From Symbiodinium natans (Eukaryota > Sar > Dinophyceae > Suessiales > Symbiodiniaceae): DNA of 64,000 nucleotides. The stretch is taken from NCBI GenBank assembly GCA_905221605.1, contig CAJNDS010001413.1:251501-315500 (forward strand), given 5' to 3'. The stretch's first letter is position 1, and each line of letters begins with the position of its first letter. Positions 10,201 through 20,110 of the stretch are shown in pieces. The position numbers were made by a program, and so were the translations under genes. The notes beneath the pieces were generated by a model. That model searched no databases and was not told the DNA's origin. It was given only the letters and a program-made list of their open reading frames with translations.

Positions 10201-10825
10201 CGAAAAAGTCTCAAAAAGCAGAGCATGTATTGTGAGGCACATGGCCGATGTCCCTGGTGCCCATGGGCGCTTTCCAGATGGGGTGGGGTGGACGGGGGAA
10301 GCGTTGGTTTGAATGACGAGGCACACTCAGTGAACATGTTTACAGGAACTTGGCCCACCACACGCCTTCTCGATCTGTACGTGTGGTGTATGCCCGGACG
10401 TAGATTTCATCGGAGGGCAAAGCCAAAAAATAAAGAAAACCGAACAGACTGGGGAAGGGCGGGGTGGGGAGGGGCAGGGTTCATCAAGCCGTCACATGTC
10501 CGGCATCCGAGCACCCGGCATGTTGGTCAGTCTTCTCCACTCCGCTCTTTTTGTGTCTGATGGTTGAGCGTCTGACTTCATGAGCATCTTTGACACAGGA
10601 TTTCTTAGTCGCCTTTATAATGACATCTTTTCGGGAAGCTGGGCAAACGCGATCTGGGGCGGCACATCATCACTACATGATTTTCATCGTGGTTTTCTTC
10701 AGATCTGAAACAGCCGACATGTTGCTATAACCCCAAGCCCCGAAACCCGTCCAACAAAATTAGATTCGCAACCCGCTCCCTGTTTTCAGAAGGACTTATA
10801 CCCAGTACCCTTGCCACATCGAGCC
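10201..10825. other. Unassigned spacer
   Basis: No recognisable gene; short open frames in several phases without domain features. Upstream flank (minus strand) of the chromatin-type candidate gene. Confidence 0.35.
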
Positions 10826-11005
10826 CTCCCTAAACCCTAAACCCCAAACCCTAAACCCTAAACCTATTCCCAAACCCTACCCCAAAATGGTTTGGTGCCC
10901 CTCAAACCCCAAAAACATAAAGCCTTAAACCCTAAACCCCCAAACCCTTAGCCCTTAAACCCTTAAACTCTTAAACCCTTAAACCTTTAAAACCCTTAAA
11001 CCAAC
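10826..11005. repeat. Interstitial telomere-like CCCTAAA / CCCTTAAA tract
   Basis: Starts with several CCCTAAA copies and drifts into CCCTTAAA and CTTAAACC variants. TTTAGGG (reverse complement CCCTAAA) is the plant/dinoflagellate-type telomere repeat; the copies are degenerate and far from any visible chromosome end. Confidence 0.9.
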
Positions 11006-11046
11006 CATTTTTATCGAATCTAGGCAGCCTAACCATTTTTGCCGAA

Positions 11047-11225
11047 CATCTTACGTCAAGCTCAAAGCAAGAAACACTTTCAAGCCAAGCTCCAAAACAT
11101 GCCATGTCCATGCCTGTTTCTGCTAACACAAAACAAACGGTTCAAGCACAGTTCTCAACTTACGCAATGCAAACTCGTGGTTCATGTCACATGTGCAAGA
11201 CATCCTGTCAACTGTAAAGGCACTC
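11047..11225 (-). mobile_element. Inverted 5' portion of the copia LTR
   Basis: This segment is the reverse complement of about 23783-23962, the 5' part of the third-party LTR copy near 24 kb. Shared words include CTTTACAGTTGACAGGATG and GTTTGTTTTGTGTTAGCAG. The inner border corresponds to the point where the remaining LTR begins in direct orientation at 11679, so this LTR has been broken and its first part inverted, with about 450 bp of other DNA between. Confidence 0.85.
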
Positions 11226-11519
11226 TAGATCTTTGAAAGTTGTTTCTCCAGACCGTGCGGAAGGTATCCAGATCTTGGAAGCTTTGGGTTCAACGGTATG
11301 GGTTTTTATAACTCTCAAGCCTCCTGCTGCCTCTCACAGCTCTGGAACCAGAGTACTGTAGAAGTTTTAGGTTTAGCAACTTAATCAAGATTGTTCACGC
11401 TTATAAAGGTGTTTCAAGAGTCTCCAGATCTCTTAAGAAGGCATCAACCAAGATTTAACACTTTCAAAAGATCTGGAGACCCTTCAACACAACTTTTTTC
11501 AAGAGATCTGGATACAGAT
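11226..11519. other. Spacer within the broken LTR, with a hairpin
   Basis: No gene. A perfect 12-bp inverted repeat GTCTCCAGATCT / AGATCTGGAGAC lies at 11420-11431 and 11469-11480 with a 37-nt loop. CCAGATCT words recur at 11269-11276 and 11505-11512. Confidence 0.6.
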
Positions 11520-11672
11520 TAGGTTATGTCAGGTTCGTTTAGGTTGGGTTCCGTTAGGTTGGTCAGGTCAGGTTATGTTAGGTGAGGTTTTGGTTAGGCT
11601 AGGCTAGGTTAGGTACCGTCAGGTTTGGGTTTGGTTAGGTTAGGCTAGGTTAGGTTAGGTTCGGTTAAGTTG
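11520..11672. repeat. Degenerate GGTTAGGTTAGG array
   Basis: About 150 bp of TTAGG-type words (GGTTAGGCTAGGTTAGG and variants). This is a different unit from the TTTAGGG tracts elsewhere in the window. It sits directly against the direct-orientation LTR portion. Confidence 0.85.
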
Positions 11673-11678
11673 GATTCG

Positions 11679-12018
11679 GCTTGGAGTGTGCATGATGAGC
11701 AGAAAAGCACTCGAGATGCTTTAGGAGCATCCTTGAAGAAGTGCGTGTTGCTCTGAGTTTGCTCTTCAAACCTTGGCCGGCCGACCCTCGCTTCGCTCGT
11801 GTCGTCGTACTGAGGAGCAGAGTGGCTGTGCGCTTGTTTTGCTGAAGCACGGAAGTCCTGAGAAGCATTAGGACGTTTGCTTGTGTTCCTCCTTTGTTTA
11901 ACAAAGTTGAGATGGAATTCACGAAAGTGAAGCTGCGCTGACTCTGCGAGAGACTTGCCGAACACCTCTGGTGTTTTGGCTCAAGCGTGGAGTGAAAAAG
12001 AGCTCTGCGTTTTTCACA
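11679..12018 (+). repeat. 5' LTR, 3' portion in direct orientation
   Basis: Homologous to 23963-24313 and in part to 26680-26933. All three copies run through TTTTGGCTCAAG and end at TTCACA, after which they diverge completely; this fixes the LTR end at CA. The first part of this LTR lies inverted at 11047-11225. Confidence 0.88.
11974..11985 (+). other. Spliced-leader-like motif in the LTR
   Basis: TTTTGGCTCAAG is identical to the last 12 nt of the known dinoflagellate spliced leader (...CCATTTTGGCTCAAG). The same 12 nt occur in the other LTR copies at 24269-24280 and 26885-26896. It lies about 33 nt upstream of the LTR end. Confidence 0.5.
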
Positions 12019-12033
12019 TGGCAGCGGAGCGTC
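12019..12033 (+). promoter_or_regulatory. Putative primer-binding site
   Basis: TGGCAGCGGAGC starts immediately after the LTR terminal CA. Retroelement primer sites begin with TGG, complementary to tRNA CCA ends, and this sequence is similar to the initiator-Met site TGGTATCAGAGC (9 of 12). Confidence 0.6.
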
Positions 12034-12083
12034 TGAGGACGTTCCAGTAGAGACCATGGCCGCCCAAGCTCCGGACTTCTCAG

Positions 12084-14470
12084 GTGCCGGTACCGGACGT
12101 GAGTCCTGAAGAAGAGGCTTTGCTGTTTGGTCAAGCAGGCCAGACAACTTCGCGACCTCAGGAAGCACCGAACCCCTTTGAGTCCCCTCCGGCAACTCCT
12201 GCTCAAGCGCAGGCTTCACCAGCGGGCAGTCAGGCAGGGGGAACTTTGCCCACAGCCAGCGGTGGAGGAGCCGAGACTGGGTTTCAAGCCATCGTGTTGG
12301 AAATGCTACGTCAGCAGAACCAGTCTACACTTGAGCTCTTGCGTCAGCAAGGGCAGGCTACTCAACAGAATCAGCAGTTGATAGCTGCTCTCATGAGACG
12401 CATGGACTTGGAGGAGAAACGCCGAAACGAGGCAGAAGAGAAGGCCGCTGAGACTGCTAAGTTGGTTGCTGAAGCTGCAGCTAAAGCCAAGACTGCCGAC
12501 CCGTTTTCTGGACCTGGTGCCACAGCAGCGACGGGGTCGTCTTCGTCTACTTCTTTTAGTGGTGGGTCCACTCTTCAGAACCGAGCGGAGAAGTACCTGC
12601 CGCCTTTGCCATTGCTGGAGCATCAAGGCATGAGCAAAGGACGCATGCGAGAAGTGGAAACGTGGCATGGCTATGTGGAGACTTTGAGCTCGTGGTTGGC
12701 TTTGCAAGACGAGTCTTTCGTTCGGGAGCTTCAGCTGTGTGTGAAGGTGAAACACGAGATACTCCAGAAGGATCTCAGTGTGGAAGTTGCAGCGCGGAGC
12801 GCTAAGCTGTTTTACTACCTGACCCAAGCCCTGGCAAAGTGGGAAAGGGGTCTGGAGTTGCTACGCTCTTGCTCGAAGCGACAGGCTTTGAGTGCCTGTG
12901 GGTACGAGGCCATGCGCACCATCACACAGCAGTACAGCATAGTATCCCGCATGGAAGCCGTCTTCGTACGTGACCAGTGTTTGAAGTTGCAGCACACGTG
13001 CCAACATATTCGGCGACCTACTGACCTCATTAGGCACCTTGAAGATGAGTTTTCTCGGTCTGAGGCAAAGCTGTCGAATTTCCCTGAACTTCTTCTGTCA
13101 GAGGCTGATCGGTGCAGTATCCTTTTGCAAGCGGTGAATACCGAGCTTCGTCAATACGTTGTCTTGCATGGGAAGAGCAACGACTGGAACTCATTGTGCA
13201 GCAGTCTGAAGTACTACGAAGAACAGCTTCGACTATGTGAGGCTCCAGGTGGAACGTCTCGATCCCTCAGTGACACTTTGTGTGATTACTGCGGGAAACG
13301 GGGACACCAAGCCGAGAAATGCTGGCAGAAGCAAAGGGATGAGAAGGCCCGTGGTGGTGGAAGTCCGGACAAAGGCAAGGGCGACCATGGAAAGGATCGA
13401 AAGAAGCCTAAAGACAAAGGAAAAGGGGACCGAAATCCCAAAGGTGGGGGAACTCCCAAAGGTGGAGGAACGCCGCGGGGAGGTGGAACTCCTCGGAGCG
13501 AGCACGGGGACAAGAGCCCCAAAGGGCGCGGAAAGGGCAAGGAGAAGTCGAAGAAGAAGAAAGGAAAAGGGAAAGGCCGTTACTTGGGTGAGCCCGAATC
13601 GGAAGCAGACTCTGGGGAAGCCACCTTGATGGCTTTGGGTTTTTCTGGAGTGCGGGAAGCTTCGGCCGAACCTTCTCTTCCTCCTCGTGTTCTGAACGCG
13701 CCTGAAGAGGTTAAGCCGGTAGGCACCGTAGTTGGAGAGTCAATGGGGGCCTTAGGCTCGAAGTTTTCTCAAAGAGGAAACCTCTCTCAGATGTGCTCGC
13801 ACCTAGGGGTTAGCCCGAGGGATGTTTGGTTGGTTGATAGTGGGGCTACGTGCCACATAGTTTCCAACCAGTTTATCTCAGGATTTCGTGTGGTGAAGAC
13901 GCACGACAAGGCAGCCAGTCTGTTCAACGCCTCTGGAGGTTCGATTGACGTTTCGTCTGTGGTCGATATCGAAGTCTACTTCGGTGATGTTCTTCTGAGA
14001 CTCGGGGAGGTGTTGGTGGCTGATGTCGGGTTTAACGTCCTCTCTCCATGGTGTGGGGCGGAATTGGGTTGGAAGACCTATCTGTCCAAAACGGGGTCCC
14101 GAATGTACAAAGGGAACAAGAAGAGTATCAAGTTGGTTGGTCACAATCGGGCCTGGTGGGCGTTTAGTGGGGGAAAGAAGTCTAAAGCCTCCTCCAAGAA
14201 AGGGGCGGAGGGGCCTAAAGACATGGAACTTGATTCACTGAAGGACACTGTTGTGCCAGGATCTGAGGTTCCTATCCCCTCAGGACAGCGGACCGCTCCC
14301 AGGAGCATCTTGAAGAAAGGAGGAAAGAGCCTGCATAAGGTCGATGAGCTCGATGATGAGCAGTGTGGCCGACACGCTTTGTCTTCAACTCCGTTTTCGT
14401 TTCTCCTTCGAGGGTTTAGGTCTGAGATCTTCAATCCCGAAAGTCCTCTGGGAAAGCCCAAAGTTCCCTC
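12084..14470 (+). CDS. Copia gag and protease
   Basis: One open frame. The N-terminal part is Q/A/P rich with a coiled-coil-like stretch (EEKRRNEAEEKAAETAKLV). A gag core contains LAKWERGLELLRSCSKRQ and IRHLEDEFSRSEAKLSNF. The CCHC zinc knuckle is CDYCGKRGHQAEKC, followed by a K/G-rich tail with GGGTPKGGGTPRGGGTPR repeats. The aspartic protease begins at WLVDSGATCH, about position 13828. The frame then runs on through CTTG-rich sequence to 15650, which is unlikely to be genuine coding. Gag packages element RNA, the protease matures the polyprotein. The start at 12084 follows the primer site by 50 nt, but an upstream in-frame start cannot be excluded. Confidence 0.88.
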
Positions 14471-14479
14471 AAGTTGTCC

Positions 14480-14725
14480 AGAAAGTCCTCAAGAAGAGCT
14501 TGTTTTCGACAAAAATCTTAGGAAACAGCATGACATGTGTGGCTTGACCTTGATTAGGAAGCAGCATGACATGTTTGGCTTGAACTTGCGCTTGATTTTT
14601 GAGCTTGGATTGAATTGCTTGAGCATGTTGCTTTGGAACCTTGGGAAGATACATGCTTTGGAGCTTGCTTTGCGTGGGTGCATCATGTTTTTCATGGGGT
14701 GTTTTTCGCTTATGCAAGGGATTGG
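14480..14725 (+). repeat. CTTG-rich tract 1 inside the element
   Basis: Dense CTTG, GCTTGAAC and TTGAGC words, including an internal near-duplication (AGCATGACATGT... at about 14527 and 14563). Similar tracts lie at 16690-16775 and 17120-17215, and the LTR 5' part has the same vocabulary (GGAGCTTGGCTTGAAAG). It interrupts the gap between protease and integrase. Confidence 0.6.
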
Positions 14726-14823
14726 AGCGCCTTTCGGAAGCGCACGAAGGAACAGATCCGGAGCTCTGAGTGTTTTGGTTCTAGTAGCCTTTTGCTTTTG
14801 TTGCTCGGAGAGCAATACGATCC

Positions 14824-16558
14824 ATGATGGGTGGCTCTCAGAGTGTCACGCCGGAAGTGGAGGTGGAAGCCTCTGGGCCTACGATAGAGGACCCAGTTGG
14901 TGGAGAGGCGAGTGTTTCGCCAATGGTGGGCCCGTCGCTGGAGGAGGTGACGGTCCAGGAGCCAATTGGAGAGAAAGAGGTTCCATCAGCGGCTTCCTCG
15001 GGGGAAGTTCTTTTCCGTCATCCGGATCGGGAGGTGCCTTCGCCTACCGACTCCGAGAATTGGGGGCATTGGCGCCCCCTTGCGGCGGACCCCGTGGAGC
15101 TTGGAGATTCCGATGTGCCGAGGATTACCCCGGTGGACACCACGCAGCCACCATCCATTCCGGGACAACACCTGACGGCCTTGCATCATGCTTTGCTTTT
15201 CGATATGAGGAGGAGGATTGCCGAGGCTGCCGAGCTTGGGGTCCATTTGTACCCCGAGCCTGGGGAACCAATGCCCCAGCTTTCCCATCATTATGGGCCC
15301 CCAGCAGACCCAAGTGCCATTTACGATTCCTTCGCCATGGCCGGGATCATAGGCGAGGCCTATGTGGTGCAGCAGCTGGGGTCTCCGGCGATTACTCGCC
15401 AGATCTTTGGTGGGTCTGCAACTTTGGTTCGTCCCAGCGAATAGCAGCCCCGACCCGTGGCACTCGGTGCTTCCACGGTTTCCGGAAGGTCCACATCCAC
15501 CACAGGTACTTCCCGAACCTGTGCAAGAAGAGGGTCGCCGTCCCAAAAGATTTCGGGAGGTGGCCACCTCCACTGTGGATCAAGACGTGGCTGCAGAAGA
15601 GCGCCTCCATCTTCTTCTCCAAGGCAAAGGCCTCTTCGAATGGGGGCTGAGGCCCCACGACGTCCTGTCAGCCATAGACAGGCTGGGCGTTGTTACCAAG
15701 GGCGCTGGAGGGCGCAACGATCGCCGAGAGCGCAAATGCTCCATAAGCGCAATGGGGTATCTTCAGCGGCTCCTCATCTGCTTGCGCGCCTTTATCAGTG
15801 CAAAGGAGGGGGAACGCCCGTTGTTGGCCCTTCACGAGCCGCGTCTCTTCGAGGGACCGCGCTGTACGCGGTATCGCGACGAACGTGTCGCGTGGGGCGA
15901 GCTCACTACGAGTTTGAGGCTTCGAACGGATGCTGCGTTACAGTCGAAGGAGGCCAGCAATGCCCGCAGGGCCGCGCGAGATTCGCGCAGGAGGTTGAAG
16001 CCGAAGGCCCGTGCTGGTCCTGGTGGGTCTACATCAGACGATTCGAGCTCCACCTCCATTTCGGCCGACGAAGACCTCCATGGCGAAGGCCCCGAAGAGG
16101 CGCTGAGATTTTGCTTGAAGTGCCGGGAGGACAATATCTCAGTCCAAGAGGCCCTTTGCCTCCCTACGCCAGAGACGGCACCACCACCGATGGTGAAGCA
16201 AGCAGGAATGGGTGGTCGAGATCCTCCAGCTCCACCAATGGTTCCGGGAACTTCGGCTGCAACTCCGGGCCACCACGACGACGGGGGCATGCCCCTGGAG
16301 CCACCTTCTCCGGCTTCAACAGCCCCACCTGGGGATTCCATCGGCCGCCTTCTTCTTGGTCTTGGACAGACGGGCACGGAGCGCTCGTTCGTTCTTCCGC
16401 CGCCGCCACCGGCGGTAAAGGCGATGCCATGCCCCGCTTCGGGGCCCTCCATGCCAACGGTTCCCGAATCGGGAGCCCCATCTTCCAGCAGCTCGGCCAA
16501 TGTCCCCAGCTTCGATGCGGTGGTGGCCGCCGCAAAAGAGACGATCAAGAAGGGATGA
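14824..16558 (+). CDS. Embedded ORF of unknown function between protease and integrase, frameshifted
   Basis: Two overlapping frames look like one low-complexity protein. Frame one (14824-15444) has acidic/proline stretches and MRRRIAEAAELGVHLYPEP. Frame two (about 15440-16558) continues with LHLLLQGKGLFEWGLRPHD, RLLICLRAFISAKEGERP, a basic region and a P/S-rich end PSFDAVVAAAKETIKKG. Before the ATG is TTTTGCTTTTGTTGCTCGGAG, a plausible splice acceptor, so this could be an independently expressed ORF or captured gene. It is bracketed by CTTG-rich tracts. No domain recognised. It could alternatively be a variable linker of dinoflagellate copia polyproteins. Confidence 0.5.
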
Positions 16559-16689
16559 AGGGGATCCAGAACCGTGGGCCCGGCTTGGAATGTATCATAG
16601 CTTTCTTTTCTGTTCGGGATGGAGTCCTGGACTACGCCTACGCGGCGCACCGAATTTCCTTTCGAGAAGAAAACAAGGATGTGAGTGCG

Positions 16690-17215
16690 TGGTTTCGTTT
16701 TCTTGAAACACATGTGAGGCATGAGTTGTTTGAGCTTGCTTTGCCGCTTGAATTGCTTGAGCTTGAGCTTGCTTGTGCCCGAAACCCCTTTGAAACGCAC
16801 CAAATCCCGAACCTTAACTTCAACCCCAACCGAACCACCGCCAGCCTATACAGGAATGGTCTTGGGCCAGGACTGGATGTCATGGCCATCGTGGCCGTCT
16901 TGGGCTTCTGCAGTCTCTTGGGTGGTCTAGTGTTTTGGGGGTTCCACGTCTTGTTTGTCGAGTTTAAAAGGTGTTCCGTTGGAGAAAAGGATCGGAAGGT
17001 CTTTAGAGTGAGGCCGCGCAGGAAGGGCTGCAGTGTTAGGATCTTCTGTGGGGACCACTGGGTCCGAGTGCCTAGCTACAAGCAGTTTGTCTTGCGTAGG
17101 AAGGCCCCAAAACCCCAAACACGTACACGTTGCATGTTGAGCATGTTGTTTTGCAAGGCTTGCAGTGTGCTTGGGAGTGTTTGTGCTTGGCTTGGTGTGC
17201 TTGATCTTGTTGAAG
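16690..17215 (+). repeat. CTTG-rich tracts 2 and 3
   Basis: Tract 2 (about 16690-16775) contains GAATTGCTTGAGCTTGAGC; tract 3 (about 17120-17215) contains GTGCTTGGCTTGGTGTGC. Between them is sequence open in the integrase frame but without recognisable motifs. Confidence 0.5.
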
Positions 17216-17216
17216 A

Positions 17217-19010
17217 GGGCAATGATGAGAGCCCGCCGGCGAGCAGTCCATTAGTGTGTCATCTGCGGATGATGCACAGAGGACTGCCAGTGCCGGGACA
17301 AGGGACTAAAGCTGAGCCCCTTGGATTTGGAAGCTCCTCGTGGTGGGGAGCCCGGGTAAGGGTCCCCAAAGGGGTTCCGTCACCGTCAAGTCCCGATTAC
17401 GAGCCTTCTGAGGTTTCTGAAAGACCCCCCAAGCCTCCAGAGAATCCACCGGAACCACCGGACAGTGGAGAAGAAGGATCTTTTAGGATTCCGTTGTCCT
17501 CAACCGCCTTGTATCATCATCGTGCTCAAGGCCATTTCCCTTATGATTCCAACTATGACTCATGCTGTTCGTCGAAGGGTCGTGTCCCCGCGCGTCGCTT
17601 GCGTCGCCGTCTGCAAAAAGAGAATCAGACTGTTGGTCTTGATTTTTTCTTTTTCGGCAAGCTAAGAGTCCTGTTGATGACGCACCTGGGTTCCAGGTAT
17701 ACTGTCAGTCTGCCCGCACCGAACCTCGAAGATCCACAATTGCTTGCTAACATCAACAGAGTGCTGCGTGAGATGGGACTGGTAGGCAAAGCCGTGACGT
17801 TTCGAATGGATCAAGAAGGATCTATTATTGCTTTGGCGGAAAGACTGAGTAGGTCCCGAAACTGCCCCCACAGCGCAACCATTGTTGATGTGGTTCCAGG
17901 ATATAGGCCACAAGCCAAAGGCTCGATAGAACGACAAGTTGAATCGGTACGCCAAGGCTTCTGGGCTGTGTGGTTGGACTTGGAGCGCCAAATTGCTCTA
18001 AAGAAGTTCCCTGGTCAAGATGCAGAGCTGGGAAAGTACCAGCTTCCCTTAGGGGGTCTCTTGTGGCAAGCCTGTGTGTTCTATGTGTCGAGGTGTTACA
18101 ATCTGTGGTCCTCGAGCCACGGTGACTCCACCACCAGCAGTGATTTGCTGCACGAGGAAATAGTTCACCGAACTAGAACGCTTCCCTTTGGTTGTGTGGT
18201 TCAGGCAAAAGTTAGCAAGTCGAAGGCGCATCTTGCTAAATACAGGGGAGCGAAAACAGTCAAGGCTGTTTACTTAGGACCCGTGAACGCACGAGGTGGA
18301 GGGATCTTCGCGGCCCCTTTCGGTAGTACGGAGATTGACGTATTTCCGACCGGAAGAATCGTTGATGGAGCGTGCGAGGTGGGAACTGTCGAAGGCCTCG
18401 CTGTTGCGCAGTCTTTGGTTCTTGATGGTAAAGACCCAGAACGGCCTGTCTTGTATGAACCCGAAGGTGTTGATGACGATACCTATGCTCCCGTAAGTGC
18501 CCCGGCGGAAGAAGGTGAGGCAGGGATCCTGCCTGATGAGGGGGAAAACATGGAGGACATGGAGATTGATTGGCTTTCGAATCACCTCTTGGAGTCTTTG
18601 TACCAAGGACCTGACCTTCGAGCTACCTCACAGGAGGTGGCTGACTCGTTTACCTTGAAATTCGGAGGAAGTAGGGTCAAGTGTCAGGTACCACGAAATG
18701 CGGTCTCTGAAACATCCGGAGAACAGTTGGATCCGAGCCTTTTGTATGCCTCAATGAAGTTGGAACTAGAGGAACTCGAGTCGTTCGGAGTAGGAAAGGT
18801 GATCTCTGAAGATGAGGCCCGGAAGTCCGCACGTGAGAGCGGCAGGCGGGTACTTACCAGTCGGTGGGTCAACACGGTCAAGCGTAAAGGGCTGTACCGA
18901 TCACGTCTGGTAGTAAGAGATTATGCTTCGATGGGAGGCACGACCTTGTCTGAAGGTATCTACAGCCCACTACGAGTTTGGAGGGATTGCGGCTTCTGTT
19001 GGCACTGCTT
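17217..19010 (+). CDS. Copia integrase and RT N-terminal part
   Basis: One frame. The zinc-binding region has HHRAQGHFPY and a CC pair, so the usual C-x2-C looks damaged. The integrase core shows D in TVGLDFFFFG, D in FRMDQEGS and E in GSIERQVE, in the DDE order. A C-terminal integrase part follows (KYRGAKTVKAVYLGP). The RT start is recognisable as LELEELESFGV, LTSRWVNTVKRKG and YRSRLVVRDYA. The frame is lost near 18960-19030 and RT continues in another phase. The integrase inserts the cDNA; RT copies the RNA. Confidence 0.88.
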
Positions 19011-20110
19011 TGTCGAAGAGGTTCAGTGTTGAGCTGTGACGTGAGCGTTGCTTTTATGCATGCAGCAGTGTCAAGGCCTGAGTACGTAGAGCTTCCGAGT
19101 AACGTGAGTATTGCGGACTCTAAAATCCCTCAAAAGGCCGGAAACAAGAAGGTGTATCTTCGATTACACAAAGCCATGAACGGACTGAGATCAGCACCGC
19201 TTTCTTGGTATAAGGAGCTGAGTTCGCACTTGGAGCAGAGCGGATTCAGTCCAAGCTTGGACCCGACGATATACCGCAGGAAGACCTCCAAGGGTCTGAC
19301 GCTGGTCCTCTTTTATGTTGACGATTTGTTAATCTACTCTGAGGACCCCTCCGAAGGGAAGAAGGTTTTCGAAGATCTACAGAAACGCTACAAGCTGAAA
19401 CTGACTGGTGAGCTTCATGAGAATTGTGCGGGAGAAGTATCCTTTCTAGGACGGCGAATCTTCAGGAATAAGGGAGAGAAGCGAGTCTATTTTGGACTGG
19501 ACGCTAAGTATTTGGATTCCTGCTGTGAAGAGTATGGGATAACCAAACCGAACCCCAAGCTTCCGTCATTGGAGAAGCGCTACTCTGACCTCATTAAGAA
19601 AGGCCAAACCGAAAAGATCAGTCCAGCTGCTCACGAGAAGTACCGTAGAACCTTAGGGCGTCTAGCATGGGCTGCCCTCTCCAGACCAGATTTGCAGTTC
19701 TGCTGCGGATTTTTGGGGCGTCATCAGTCGGCCCCTGACGAGGCAGCTGAAACATGCATGAGGGATGTTCTCAAATGGGTCAAAGGTCTTCCGCATAAGG
19801 TTCAGGTGTTTCCGTCGACTCGGGAGATCCTGGAAGACGATGCGGATCCCCAAGCGGTATCGTGCTTTACGGACGCAAGCTGGAGCCTGAATTCTGTTAG
19901 TGGTGGTGTGATTACTTGGGAAAACTGCTGTTTAAAGACGTTCAGCAGGAAGCAGTCCACCACAGCCCTTTCGAGCGCCGAGAGTGAGCTTGCGGCGCTT
20001 ACTGAGATAGCCAGGGAAGGTTTGTACATTGCTCTCTTGACGGAGACCATCTTGGAGGGCATCCCGAAGGACCGGGAAACGGGGTACTTCTTAAGGGGTA
20101 TTCGGACTCT
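19010..20110 (+). CDS. Copia RT core and RNase H
   Basis: RT motifs are CDVSVAFMHA (catalytic Asp region), HKAMNGLRSAPLSWYKEL, and VLFYVDDLLIYSED with intact YVDD. The connection region has YRRTLGRLAWAALSRPDLQF. RNase H has CFTDASWS and TTALSSAESELAALTEIA. The frame shifts again near 20080-20115, where DSESAVSISKM, carrying the third RNase H acidic residue, is read in the next phase. Motif content is intact; only frames are broken. Confidence 0.92.

Noticed and set aside
12306-12827. 173-codon minus-strand frame in gag
   Set aside because: Antisense shadow of a well-supported gag frame.
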